A stretch of DNA of 45,249 nucleotides from Clostridiales bacterium Firm_10 (GTDB lineage Bacteria; Bacillota; Clostridia; Christensenellales; Aristaeellaceae). Below the pieces are notes generated by a model. It had not been told where the DNA came from. It made no database searches and was given only the letters and a program-made list of their open reading frames with translations. The position numbers and the translations under genes are program-made. This document shows, piece after piece, positions 1-8,745 of the stretch. Where the stretch lies: positions 1 to 45,249 of the forward strand of contig LVAP01000014.1 of the NCBI GenBank assembly GCA_001603025.1, given 5' to 3'. Every line of letters starts with the position of its first letter. The first letter of the stretch is position 1.

Positions 1-2364
1 ACGGAGGATGTCGCGTCCGAACAGGAAACGCCCACGCCCGCGCCGGAAACGCCCACGCCCGCGCCGGAAACGCCTACGCCCGAGCCGGAAACGCCTACGC
101 CCGAGCCGGAAACGCCTACGCCCGAGCCAACGGCCGAACCCACGGCCGAACCCACGGCCACAGCCGCGCCAACGGCCGAACCCACGACCGAACCCACGAC
201 CGAACCCACGGCCGAACCCACGGCCGAACCAACCGCTGAACCCACGGCCACAGCCGCGCCGACGGCCGAACCCACGGCCGAATCGACCGCTGAACCCACG
301 GCCACAGCTGAGCCGACAGCCACACCTTCAGCCGCGCCGCTTTCGAAATATCCCCGCGCCGTACTCAAAACCGACGAAATCAAATGGGACGCAGGCAACC
401 TCGTCCAGGGCGGGCTGCTGGTGGTGGCGCTTCCCATCGCCTTTGAAACGCAGGAGAACGTGCTGGTTCGCAGCAACGCGCCGGGCAGCGTGTCCGGCTG
501 GACGCTGGATACGCCTGACGCCCCCGGCTACTTCGACCAAGCCGTGCTCGCCCTGCCTTACGACCTGGAATGGAAGCTCAGGGAGGCCGACGTGCCCCTC
601 AGCACCCTGTTCCACGCCGCTCCCGGCGAGGATTGGGCGCGCGCCATGGTTTCCTACGCTCCGCGGGACAACACCTGGAACATGGAACCGGGCGCTGTGT
701 TCAACGCCGGCTACGCCATGTTCATCCTGGAGATCCTGGAGAGCGCGCCCACGGGCCAGCACCAGCTCAAGTTCGTCTACAGCCCCAACAACGGGCTGAT
801 GAACGAAGGGGACATCGAATTCAACCTCGCGTTCTCCATCGCCGCCGCGCCCGTGGTCACGAACACCCCTGCCCCCACCGCCGGACCTGAACCCACCAAT
901 GAACCCGAACCCACCGACGAGCCCGGGCCGGAAGGCGACGGCCGCGTGCTGGTGGGCCAGATGAACGTGCCCACGCTCAAGGTGGGCCAGACCGGCGTCA
1001 CCATGGCTATCCCCGTCTCCTACGCCGACGCCATGACGCGGGTCTACAGCAACCGCGACGACGAGGGCAACCTGCTGCCGCCGGGCTCCGAGGATTTCAG
1101 CCAGGAGATCACAAACTACATCGAGTGGCTCGAGGTGGAAATTCCCGACGAAACCGCCGCGGATCCCTCGTTCCCCTTTATGCTGTCCGAGCAGGGCGTG
1201 AGCCGCGTGGTTGTCGAAAACGGCGTCAACCACGGCTACGCTGTGTTCCCGAACCTCACGGTGAAAAAGGGCCTGTCGAACGGCACCGCGTCCGTGCCCT
1301 TCACCGTGAACTACGTCGATCTCATCACCGGCGAACAGCAGTCCGTCGAGCTGACCGCGCTGGTCAACATCACCGGCGCCAGCTCCGGTTACGGCGGCTA
1401 CAGCGGCGGCGGGGGCGGCGGCTATGCCTCGCCCACCACGGCGCCGCAGGCCCGCGTGATCGTGGAATCCATCGCCACCGACCCCAAAGACGTTCAGGCG
1501 GGCGACGCCTTCGAGCTGGTGTTCCAGCTGCGCAACACCAGCGTGAAGCAGTATGTGCAGAACATGCGCGTGACCATCGGCTCGGAGGATGACGTCCTGA
1601 TCCCCCAGAGCGGCTCGAACACGCTCTACATCGACCGCATCGACCCCGAGGGGCTGTACGAGCTGCGCTATCCCGTGCGCGCCAGCCTCGAGGTGCCGGA
1701 CAGGCCCCTCAAGGTGGACATCACCATCGAGTATGAGGACTCGTCGGTGTCCGCGCAGACCGCCATGCAGCAGCTGGTAGTTAGCGTGAAAAGCGATATG
1801 CGGGTCTCCCCCAGCACACCGGTCTTTGGAGACAGTTCTTCTTCATTCTATGAAAACGAATCCAACAGCCTTAAAGCACAGGTCGTTAACGAAGGCCGGA
1901 CAACTGTCTATAACGTTTCTGTGACACCGCAAACCGACGATGAGAATCTCATCATCCGAAGCAGCGGTCAAAGTGAAATAGAATATCTTCAGAATATGGA
2001 AGCCGGCACCAGCAGAACAGCATCTTTTGATGTCACGGCCACCAAGGCGGGAACATATACCGTTCCTCTGCTCATCACATGGGATGATGGTATGGGCGAA
2101 AAACACAGCGACACGCGCACTATTTCCTTCACGATTCAGGCTGAGGAAAAAGATAATTACGAAGATCTGAATATATACAACAATAGCGACCCGGAACCCG
2201 AACTGGACGACAGCCCGGATTTCCGCTATATCCTTGAAATGCTGCCCTGGTGGGTCTACGCCGCCGCCGCGGGGCTCTACCTGCTGGCTGTCGTGGGCAT
2301 CGGCGCGAGCGTGCGCGCGCGCCGGCGCAGGGCGCTGGAGGACGAGGAAGATGAGATTGAGTGA
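1..2364 (+). CDS. Large surface protein with Pro/Thr repeat region and CARDB/COG1361-like domains, 5'-truncated
   Basis: The reading frame is open from base 1, so the N-terminus lies outside the window; at least 787 residues remain. It begins with five heptad units of the form ETPTPxP (21 bp each, 25-129), then 12-bp TAEP-type units to about 320, a typical extended cell-wall or linker region. Beta-rich domains follow, with a glycine-rich stretch near 1390-1430 and a segment at 1450-2130 that resembles CARDB or COG1361 (NEW3-like) repeats. The last 45 residues hold one membrane segment and an Arg-rich cytoplasmic tail, so the bulk faces outward. It overlaps the next gene by 14 bases, which implies translational coupling to the FtsX/MacB-type permease. 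Bases 1860-2040 are only about 48 % GC by hand count against 63-80 % on either side. The function is unknown; a structural or substrate-capturing partner of the permease is an inference. Confidence 0.8.
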   Translation, partial: TEDVASEQETPTPAPETPTPAPETPTPEPETPTPEPETPTPEPTAEPTAEPTATAAPTAEPTTEPTTEPTAEPTAEPTAEPTATAAPTAEPTAESTAEPTATAEPTATPSAAPLSKYPRAVLKTDEIKWDAGNLVQGGLLVVALPIAFETQENVLVRSNAPGSVSGWTLDTPDAPGYFDQAVLALPYDLEWKLREADVPLSTLFHAAPGEDWARAMVSYAPRDNTWNMEPGAVFNAGYAMFILEILESAPTGQHQLKFVYSPNNGLMNEGDIEFNLAFSIAAAPVVTNTPAPTAGPEPTNEPEPTDEPGPEGDGRVLVGQMNVPTLKVGQTGVTMAIPVSYADAMTRVYSNRDDEGNLLPPGSEDFSQEITNYIEWLEVEIPDETAADPSFPFMLSEQGVSRVVVENGVNHGYAVFPNLTVKKGLSNGTASVPFTVNYVDLITGEQQSVELTALVNITGASSGYGGYSGGGGGGYASPTTAPQARVIVESIATDPKDVQAGDAFELVFQLRNTSVKQYVQNMRVTIGSEDDVLIPQSGSNTLYIDRIDPEGLYELRYPVRASLEVPDRPLKVDITIEYEDSSVSAQTAMQQLVVSVKSDMRVSPSTPVFGDSSSSFYENESNSLKAQVVNEGRTTVYNVSVTPQTDDENLIIRSSGQSEIEYLQNMEAGTSRTASFDVTATKAGTYTVPLLITWDDGMGEKHSDTRTISFTIQAEEKDNYEDLNIYNNSDPEPELDDSPDFRYILEMLPWWVYAAAAGLYLLAVVGIGASVRARRRRALEDEEDEIE
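25..320 (+). repeat. In-frame Pro/Thr/Glu/Ala coding repeats
   Basis: Five near-identical 21-bp units (25-129, each encoding ETPTPxP) are followed by degenerate 12-bp units (acggccgaaccc, encoding TAEP) to about 320. All keep the reading frame of the surface protein. Such tracts can change length by slippage or recombination without breaking the frame. Confidence 0.85.
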
Positions 2365-3745
2365 CATTCTGCGGCAGAGCCTGCAGAACCTCTTCCGCCG
2401 GAAGCTGCGCACCATACTGACCATGCTGGGCGTGGTCATCGGCACGGCGGCCATCGTGGTCACGCTGTCGCTGGGCGCCGGGGCGGAAAAGGCCCAGATG
2501 GAAACGCTGGAGGCGACCACCAATCTCAAGCTGATCGAGGTGTATCCCTATTACGGCTACGGCCTGAACAGCGACACGGGCCGCCGCGTGACCAAGATCA
2601 ACGACGCCGTGATCGCGGACATCCGCCGCATGCCGGGCGTGAACGCCGTCACGCCGCTGGTCAACGTCATGCTGGGCGCGCGCTTTATCGTCACCACCGG
2701 CAAATACGAGAACACCACCTCGCTGCTGGCCGTCATTCCCGAAGATTTCGCGCGCATACAGCCCCTCAAGAGCGGGCATTACTTTTCCGGCCGCACGGAC
2801 CAGATGGAATTCATCATGTCCGAAATCGCGCTGCTGGATTTTGTCGATCCCAAAAAGGACTATCAGTGGATCGACTACTATTCGCTGCTGATGGACGGCC
2901 AGCCGCTGCCCCTGCCGCCCATTAACTGGTATGGCAGCCGCTACGGCCTCACCATCCGCTGGGAGGACTACGAAAACTACGAGGCCAACAACTACGAACC
3001 CGAAATCCATGAAATGTCCTACAAGGCCCAGCTCACCGGCATCCTGGAGGCGGACATCAACGACTGGCGCTTCTCCTATTACGCCATCGTCAACCTGGAC
3101 TGGCTGAAGAAGTTCTATCGGCGGAACCGCGACTGGTGCAAGGAGATGGGCTTCGAGCTGAACAGCTACGACACCGTTTTCGTGCTCGCCGACACCGTGG
3201 ACGACGTGGAAGGCGTCATCAAGGAGCTGAACGACTACGGCCTGCAGTATTCCAGCCCCCTGGAGACCGTCGCGGTGATGCGGCGGCAGATCGCCACGAT
3301 GCAGAGCTTCCTGGGCTTCATCGGCGCGATCTCCATGCTGGTGGCGGCGCTGTCCATCGCCAACACGATGATGATGTCCATCTATGAGCGCACCCGCGAG
3401 ATCGGCGTGATGAAGGTGCTGGGCTGCAGGCTGGGCAACATCCGCCTGCTGTTCCTCACCGAAGCGGCCTACATCGGCCTGTTCGGCGGCGGCGCCGGGC
3501 TAGCGCTGAGCGGCGCGCTGAGCTACGCGCTGAACAACGTGGAATGGCTGCAGAACATGGTGGCCAGCATCATGTCCTCCAGCGAGCTGTTCGACGCGGC
3601 CACCGGCTCCACCTCCATCATCTCGCCGCAGCTGGCGTGGGGCACCTGGGCGTTCGTGGTGGGCGTCTCGGTGCTGTCCGGCCTGTATCCCGCCTACCGC
3701 GCGATGCGGCTGTCGTCGCTCGCGGCCATCCGCAACGCAGAATAA
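2351..3745 (+). CDS. ABC transporter permease, FtsX/MacB type
   Basis: 464 residues. The N-terminus (RxxLTMLGVVIGTAAIV, residues about 20-37) is the first membrane segment of a MacB-type permease with its amphipathic lead-in. A large extracytoplasmic MacB_PCD-like domain spans roughly residues 45-310. The FtsX core follows, with the family stretch ISMLVAALSIANTMMMS, the cytoplasmic coupling loop YERTREIGVMKVLG, and two further membrane segments ending in GLYPAYRAMRLSSLAAIRNAE, the usual C-terminal signature. The ATG at 2351 was chosen because it sits 14 bases inside the upstream gene and starts exactly at the family N-terminus. No ATPase gene is present; it may lie upstream of the window. Such permeases usually do mechanotransmission or lipoprotein/peptide export rather than solute transport. 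Confidence 0.9.
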   Translation: MRLSDILRQSLQNLFRRKLRTILTMLGVVIGTAAIVVTLSLGAGAEKAQMETLEATTNLKLIEVYPYYGYGLNSDTGRRVTKINDAVIADIRRMPGVNAVTPLVNVMLGARFIVTTGKYENTTSLLAVIPEDFARIQPLKSGHYFSGRTDQMEFIMSEIALLDFVDPKKDYQWIDYYSLLMDGQPLPLPPINWYGSRYGLTIRWEDYENYEANNYEPEIHEMSYKAQLTGILEADINDWRFSYYAIVNLDWLKKFYRRNRDWCKEMGFELNSYDTVFVLADTVDDVEGVIKELNDYGLQYSSPLETVAVMRRQIATMQSFLGFIGAISMLVAALSIANTMMMSIYERTREIGVMKVLGCRLGNIRLLFLTEAAYIGLFGGGAGLALSGALSYALNNVEWLQNMVASIMSSSELFDAATGSTSIISPQLAWGTWAFVVGVSVLSGLYPAYRAMRLSSLAAIRNAE

Positions 3746-3765
3746 ACCGAACCGGAGGAAACGAT

Positions 3766-4929
3766 ATGCGGCGCACACTCGGCATGCTTTGCCTGGCCCT
3801 GAGCCTGCTGCTCACGGGCCTTTGCGCGTGCGCGGAGGAAAGCGCGCCGCCCTCGCCTCTCGAGGTCACCCGCGAATTCTCCAGCCCCTACGCTGCCTAC
3901 GGCGACCAGATCACGCTCTCCTACACCGTCCGGAACACCTCCAAACAGGCGGTGGCCGGCGTGGTGCTGTCCGATCCGCTGGTGGGCGAGGTGGGGCGCC
4001 TCGCGCGGCTCGGCCCGGGCGAGAGCAAAACCATACTGGCGCATACCGTCGTTACGGACGACACCCTGAGCGCCCCCGAGGCGCGCTGCACCCTGAACGG
4101 CGCCGAAACCGTCGCCTTCGCCGCGGCGGAGTCCATCCGCATCGAGCGCGCGGCCCTCTCCGCCGAGCTGTCCCTGCGTACGGGCGAAGAGGAGGCCCTC
4201 GTGCTCACCGTCACCAACGAAGGCGGCGTGCCGCTGTTCGGCGTCAAGGCCGCTGACGGGGTCCTGGGCGACATGGGCCCGGCCGAAGCGCGGCTCGATC
4301 CGGGCGAAAGCGCGGCGTTTATCCGGGCGGCGCGCGCCGGCCGCTTCCAGTGCGCCGTCACCGCCGCCACCGCCGCCGGAAAAAGCGTCTCCGCCCGCTC
4401 CAACGAGCTGGAGGTGGTCGGCGGATCCGAAGCCGGCGGCGGCCTTTCCCTCTCCGCCGAAGCGGATGCGGATGGACGGCTGATCCTCACGCTCACAAAT
4501 CCCGGCCCGGCCATGCTGCGCGACGTGACGCTGCGCGCGGGTGAAACGGCGCGGCACATCCGCTTCGTGCCCGTCGGAAACGGCACGCAGGTGGCGTGGC
4601 CCGCCGCCGCGGAGGGAGGGGCGGAGACCGTCTTCGAGGCGCTGGACGAAAGCGGCGCGGTGCTCGCGCGCACCGCCGCCCTCCTGCCCGCAGGCGAAGC
4701 CGCCGAACCGGACGACGCGCTGCCGCAGGGTCCCTCCTTCCGCGTGTCGGACGCGGCCCGCACTTACCGCCTGATGCTCGCCGGCGCCATCGCCGCGCTG
4801 GCCGTCATCCTGATCGTGTGGCAGCTCAGCAGCCAGCGGCGCAAATGGCTCGAGCGCCGCGCGCGGCAGCGGCAGCGCCAGGAGAGCCATCGCAGGCAGC
4901 TGAGGAAGAATGGAGAGAAAACGGCATGA
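3766..4929 (+). CDS. Secreted, C-terminally anchored CARDB/DUF11-like protein
   Basis: 387 residues. Residues 1-22 form a signal peptide (MRRTLGMLCLALSLLLTGLCAC); the Cys near its end could be a lipobox but the match is poor. Residues 30-330 are beta-rich modules with the phrases LSYTVRNTSKQAV, LVLTVTNEGGVPL and LILTLTNPGPAML, typical of CARDB/DUF11/COG1361 domains. A membrane helix near residues 335-357 precedes a basic tail (RRKWLERRARQRQRQ). The GGAGG at 3754-3758 fixes the ATG at 3766. The stop overlaps the next start as ATGA. Architecture echoes the first gene of the cluster, so two anchored beta-domain proteins flank one FtsX-type permease. I know of no assigned function; a complex of the three is an inference from order and coupling. 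Confidence 0.8.
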   Translation: MRRTLGMLCLALSLLLTGLCACAEESAPPSPLEVTREFSSPYAAYGDQITLSYTVRNTSKQAVAGVVLSDPLVGEVGRLARLGPGESKTILAHTVVTDDTLSAPEARCTLNGAETVAFAAAESIRIERAALSAELSLRTGEEEALVLTVTNEGGVPLFGVKAADGVLGDMGPAEARLDPGESAAFIRAARAGRFQCAVTAATAAGKSVSARSNELEVVGGSEAGGGLSLSAEADADGRLILTLTNPGPAMLRDVTLRAGETARHIRFVPVGNGTQVAWPAAAEGGAETVFEALDESGAVLARTAALLPAGEAAEPDDALPQGPSFRVSDAARTYRLMLAGAIAALAVILIVWQLSSQRRKWLERRARQRQRQESHRRQLRKNGEKTA

Positions 4930-5888
4930 AACTGATGGGCTTTGACATCGGCGGCACCAAGTGCGCCGTTTCGCTGGGCACGGCCGAAAAGGGCGGGGCG
5001 CGCGTCATCTCCCGCCGCGAGATCGCCACACCCGGACACTGGCAGGACGCGCTGAACGCGCTTTTCGCCCTGGCGGACGAGCTGCTGGCGGGCGAAAGGC
5101 CCGACGCCTGCGGCTTCAGCTGCGGCGGTCCGCTGGATGCGGAAAAGGGCCTGGTGCTCTCGCCGCCCAACCTGCCCGGCTGGGATCGCGTTCCCCTGAC
5201 CGCGCTGGCGAAAGAGCGTTTCGGCGTGCCCTGCTTCCTCGAGAACGACGCCAACGCCTGCGCGCTGGCCGAATGGCGCTGGGGCGCCGGCCGGGGCAGC
5301 CGGAACATGGTGTTCCTCACCTTCGGCACCGGGCTGGGCGCGGGGCTGATCCTGGACGGACGGCTCGTTCGCGGGGCGAACGGCAACGCGGGCGAGGCGG
5401 GCCACGTCCGGCTGTCGCCCTTCGGCCCGGCGGGCTACGGCAAGGAAGGCTCTTTCGAGGGCTTCTGTTCGGGCGGCGGCCTCGCGCAGCTGGCGGTGAC
5501 GCTGGGCAAAAGGGCCGTGCAGCGCGGCGTGACCCCCGCGTACTTCGCCGGCTCCTGGGACGCCGTGACCGCCAAAGACGCAGCGCAGGCCGCCCTCGAA
5601 GGCGATGAAACCGCGCTGGCCGTGTTCGGGCTGTGCGGCGAAAAGCTGGGAGAAGGCCTGAGCCTGCTGACAGACATCCTCAATCCCGAAACGATCGTGA
5701 TCGGCTCGGTGTTCGCGCGCTGCGAGGGCCTGCTCCGCCCGGCCATGGAGCGCGCCATGCGCCGCGAATGCCTGCCCGCGTCCCTCGCGGCCGTGCGCGT
5801 GCTGCCGGCCCGGCTGGGCGACGCCATCGGCGACTATGCCGCGCTCTGCGCCGCGGAATACGGTCTGGCCGATAATCTTTCCCCTTAA
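4926..5888 (+). CDS. ROK family sugar kinase (glucokinase-like)
   Basis: 320 residues, cytoplasmic. The ATP phosphate loop DIGGTK is at residues 7-12, the catalytic Asp in the motif ENDANACALAEW is D108, and the second phosphate loop is FLTFGTGLGAGL (about 132-143). Sugar-contacting E157 and H160 lie in the GEAGHVRL motif. The usual ROK zinc loop (CxCGxxGCxE) is absent; in its place stands GPAGYGKEGSFEGFCSGGG (about 167-185), a known variant branch of the family. Its start overlaps the stop of the upstream envelope gene by four bases, so it is probably co-transcribed with it. It should phosphorylate a hexose or amino sugar with ATP; the exact sugar cannot be read from the sequence. Confidence 0.88.
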   Translation: MKLMGFDIGGTKCAVSLGTAEKGGARVISRREIATPGHWQDALNALFALADELLAGERPDACGFSCGGPLDAEKGLVLSPPNLPGWDRVPLTALAKERFGVPCFLENDANACALAEWRWGAGRGSRNMVFLTFGTGLGAGLILDGRLVRGANGNAGEAGHVRLSPFGPAGYGKEGSFEGFCSGGGLAQLAVTLGKRAVQRGVTPAYFAGSWDAVTAKDAAQAALEGDETALAVFGLCGEKLGEGLSLLTDILNPETIVIGSVFARCEGLLRPAMERAMRRECLPASLAAVRVLPARLGDAIGDYAALCAAEYGLADNLSP

Positions 5889-5898
5889 GGTGGTTCAT

Positions 5899-6990
5899 AT
5901 GAAACGAATTCTGGTATTCGCGCTGGTTTTGCTGCTGTGCGCCGCGCCGGCTCTGGCAAAAAACGCGCCGGCGAACCCGATGACCCCGCATGGCCAATCC
6001 CAGTACGTGACGGCCTCGCCGGAACCCACTCCGGTGCCCACGGCCTCGCCGACGGTGGACCCGGATGCCGTGGCCGTGCCCGCCATGCCGGAGGACGACT
6101 ACAGCTTCGATTACGACGACATGCTCGACGAAGCCACGATCGCCCTGCTGGACGAGAACGTGCGCGACTACCTCATTGGCGTCGACGAGCTGATCGACAC
6201 GGTGGACGGCATCCGCAACATCCTGCTGGTGGGGCTGGACGCCCGGCCGGGCGAGACCAAATCGCGCTCGGATACGATCGTGATCCTCACCATCGACGGA
6301 AATAAAAACGAAATCCGCATGACCTCGCTGCTGCGCGACCTGTACGTGACCATACCGGGCGTGGGCAACAACCGCATCAACACCGCCTGGGTGTACGGCG
6401 AGTTTGAACTGCTGCGGGACACCATCCTCGAGAATTTCGGCCTGCAGGTGGACGAGTACGTGGCCGTGGACCTCACGCTGCTGACCGACCTGATCGATGA
6501 AATCGGCGGACTGACGCTCACCGTGGGCACGGAAAAGCAGCTGCAGGCCATCAACGGCGTGATCGACGGCTACAATTATCAGTTCCACCTGACCCCGAAC
6601 AGCGATTTCCTTACGAAGCTGGGCGAGCAGCACATGAACGGCAAGCAGGTGCAGGCCTACGCGCGCTACCGGAAAATCGATTCTGACTTCAAGCGCACGG
6701 AACGCCAGCGCGAGGTGCTGGAGAAAATCTTCGATAAGCTGCAGGACATGTCGCTGGTGGAGCTCACCCGGCTGGCCGCCTTCGCCATGGACCGACTCAC
6801 CACCAATCTGACGCTGAGCGACATCGTCTCGCTCATTCCCATCATGTTCAACATGAAGGACGCGGACTTCCAGCAGCTCTCGCTGCCTTACGAGGGCGAA
6901 TACCAGAGCATGTCGATCCATGGCATGGCCGTGCTGGTGCCGGATCAGAACGCGGCGAAGGCGAGGCTGGAAGCGTTCATCAACGGATAG
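5899..6990 (+). CDS. LytR-CpsA-Psr (LCP) family protein
   Basis: 363 residues. Residues 1-20 form a signal peptide ending APALA, then a short Pro/Thr-rich linker (PEPTPVPTASPT, about 41-52). The LCP domain runs from about residue 103 to 300: NILLVGLDAR, the SRSDTIVILTI strand with R123 and D125 that bind pyrophosphate and metal, MTSLLRDLYVTIPG with R146, and NRINTAWVYGE. The family transfers undecaprenyl-linked glycopolymers to peptidoglycan outside the cell. A cleavable signal rather than the more common N-terminal anchor is suggested by the sequence, so the protein may be released or loosely held. Start chosen at ATG 5899, behind AAGGTGG at 5887-5893. It lies 10 bases after the ROK kinase, in the same direction. 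Confidence 0.9.
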   Translation: MKRILVFALVLLLCAAPALAKNAPANPMTPHGQSQYVTASPEPTPVPTASPTVDPDAVAVPAMPEDDYSFDYDDMLDEATIALLDENVRDYLIGVDELIDTVDGIRNILLVGLDARPGETKSRSDTIVILTIDGNKNEIRMTSLLRDLYVTIPGVGNNRINTAWVYGEFELLRDTILENFGLQVDEYVAVDLTLLTDLIDEIGGLTLTVGTEKQLQAINGVIDGYNYQFHLTPNSDFLTKLGEQHMNGKQVQAYARYRKIDSDFKRTERQREVLEKIFDKLQDMSLVELTRLAAFAMDRLTTNLTLSDIVSLIPIMFNMKDADFQQLSLPYEGEYQSMSIHGMAVLVPDQNAAKARLEAFING

Positions 6991-7001
6991 GAGGTGCGGC
7001 C

Positions 7002-7823
7002 ATGCCCGTCATGCAGAAAATGTCCGCGCGCAACGCGGCGTTCCAGCGGTTCGAAGCCGTGAAGCGCAGCCGGGAAAAGCGCGCGAAACAGCGCGTGTTT
7101 TTCGTCGAGGGCGTACATCCCATCGAGCAGGCCATCCGCTTCGGCTGGTCGTTCGAGGCGCTGGGCTACGCGGCGAACACGCGGCTGAGCGGCTGGGCCA
7201 ACGACATGCGCGCCAGGGCGCAGGCGGACGTCGAGTACCAGATCGCGCCGGAGCTGATGGATGAGCTGAGCGAGCGCGAGGAGCGCTGCGAACTGATCGC
7301 CCTGGTGAAGCAGCGCCAGGACGGCCTGCGGCGCATGGCGCAGGCGGGCGGCTCCCCCTTCTGGGTGCTGTTTGACCGGCCGCAGAGCCCGGGCAACCTG
7401 GGCACGGTCATCCGCTCGGCGGACGCGTTCGGCGCGGCGGGGCTCATCACCACCGGGCACGGCGCGGATTTCTATGACCCGCAGTGCGTGCGCGCCAGCA
7501 TCGGCACAGTGTTCGCGCTGCCCTTTGCGGGCATGGAATCCGTGGACGCGGTCATGGCCTGGCTGGATACGCTGCCCGTCCGCCCGCGCATCGTGGGAAC
7601 CAGCGCCCACGGCACGCTGCCCATCGATGGAATCGACCTCACCGGGCCGACGCTGCTGCTGGTGGGCAACGAAACCTTCGGCCTCTCGAAGGCGTGGAAG
7701 GAGGCCTGCGACGAGCTGGCGCTCATTCCCATCCACGGGGCGGCGTCCTCGCTGAACGCGGGCTGCGCGGCTTCCATCTGCCTCTATGAAATTGCGCGGC
7801 AGCGGGCCGCGGCGGGGCGATAA
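7002..7823 (+). CDS. SpoU/TrmH-family RNA 2'-O-methyltransferase
   Basis: 273 residues. An N-terminal substrate-binding domain (residues 1-110, beginning with basic residues and FFVEGVHPIEQAI) is followed by the SPOUT trefoil-knot domain. SPOUT motif 1 is SPGNLGTVIRSADAFGA, motif 2 LLLVGNETFGLS, motif 3 IPIHGAASSLNAGCAASICLYEI; the last two bind S-adenosylmethionine. It should methylate a ribose 2'-OH in rRNA or tRNA; the site is not predictable here. The AGGAGG 11 bases after the upstream gene precedes ATG 7002 and suggests read-through from the LCP gene. Confidence 0.9.
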   Translation: MPVMQKMSARNAAFQRFEAVKRSREKRAKQRVFFVEGVHPIEQAIRFGWSFEALGYAANTRLSGWANDMRARAQADVEYQIAPELMDELSEREERCELIALVKQRQDGLRRMAQAGGSPFWVLFDRPQSPGNLGTVIRSADAFGAAGLITTGHGADFYDPQCVRASIGTVFALPFAGMESVDAVMAWLDTLPVRPRIVGTSAHGTLPIDGIDLTGPTLLLVGNETFGLSKAWKEACDELALIPIHGAASSLNAGCAASICLYEIARQRAAAGR

Positions 7824-7832
7824 ACGAACATC

Positions 7833-7861
7833 GGGCCGGGCGATTGACTTTCGCCCGGCCC
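7833..7861. terminator. Strong GC hairpin between convergent genes
   Basis: A perfect 10-bp stem (7833-7842 with 7852-7861, GGGCCGGGCG) with a 9-base loop lies just after the methyltransferase stop and just before the stop of the opposing XRE gene. Neither side has a good T-run, so termination is likely but not certain. Confidence 0.5.
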
Positions 7862-7870
7862 ATGCCGTCG

Positions 7871-8707
7871 TTATGCCTCCGCGAAAAGCGGCTTTGTGCG
7901 GTCGTTGGTCTGGTAGCAGAACCAGTGCGGCCGGTCGATGATCTCCTGCGCGAACATCAGCATCGGAATCAGCGCGGGATTCGCCCAGGCCCGGTATACC
8001 TCGATCCGCTTGTCGTCGAGCAGCAGCGACTGAACGATCACCAGCTTCATGCGGTCAAGCTGCGGCACGAGCTCCTGTACCCGCGCGGCAGGTATGCCCG
8101 TCTGCTTCTCAATAAACGCGGCCGTAAAGGGATTATCATCGCGCGCGTGGAGGAAGAAGATCAGTTTGCGGGCCTCCGCGTTCGCGAGCAGCGCGAACAG
8201 TTCGGCGTATTGCTCGCTTCCGCCAAGCTGTTCGGCAAAGCCGCGCCCGCTCCCGTCCTGCGCGAGGAAGGCGTAGTTCAGCCGTTGGCTCAGCCCAACG
8301 AGCGACAGGCCGTCATCTCTGGTCACCTGAGAGTAGCTGTACTTCGCGCCCTGATAGGCGTCGATGTTGTCCTCCGTGCGGATGCCGCCTGTGCCGCACA
8401 TGAACGCGCGCTGCAGCGCCCAGCGAAGCGCCATCGCGCGGCTCAGGCGCTCGCCGTGCGGCAGCCGGCCGATGTCGCGCCCGATGGCCTGCTCCACGTC
8501 GCCCGCCGCCGGATTGCGCCCGAACAGATGGTCGATCGAGGTGTTCAGCGCGTCCGCAATGGCGGGCAGCAGCGCCGTATCCGGCATGCCGCTGCTTTCC
8601 CATTTGCTCACCGCCTGCGGCGAGACATTTACGGCCTGCGCGAGCGCCTCCTGCGTGAGGCCCGCCTCCTTGCGGAGCCTCGCCAGATTCTCATTGAACG
8701 ATGCCAT
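7871..8707 (-). CDS. XRE-family transcriptional regulator with an unassigned C-terminal domain
   Basis: 278 residues. Residues 1-62 form a Cro/C1 helix-turn-helix (LRKEAGLTQEALAQAVNVSP, then QAVSKWESS and the closing IADALNTSIDHLFGR). The remaining 210 residues do not match a family I know; residues 170-250 look helical with a winged-helix flavour (EARKLIFFLH, TAAFIEKQTGIPAARVQELVPQLDRM), perhaps a second DNA-binding or sensor module. It has its own sigma-A promoter at 8746-8774 and a CGGAGG ribosome binding site at 8715-8720. It is flanked by genes of other pathways, so the target is unknown; autoregulation is plausible. Confidence 0.8.
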   Translation of the reverse strand: MASFNENLARLRKEAGLTQEALAQAVNVSPQAVSKWESSGMPDTALLPAIADALNTSIDHLFGRNPAAGDVEQAIGRDIGRLPHGERLSRAMALRWALQRAFMCGTGGIRTEDNIDAYQGAKYSYSQVTRDDGLSLVGLSQRLNYAFLAQDGSGRGFAEQLGGSEQYAELFALLANAEARKLIFFLHARDDNPFTAAFIEKQTGIPAARVQELVPQLDRMKLVIVQSLLLDDKRIEVYRAWANPALIPMLMFAQEIIDRPHWFCYQTNDRTKPLFAEA

Positions 8708-8745
8708 AAAATCAACCTCCGTTTTCTTTTTGCAGCTGCGGCGCC

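Noticed and set aside
25-320. CRISPR-like tandem repeats
   Set aside because: The units are directly adjacent without unique spacers and encode an in-frame Pro/Thr linker.
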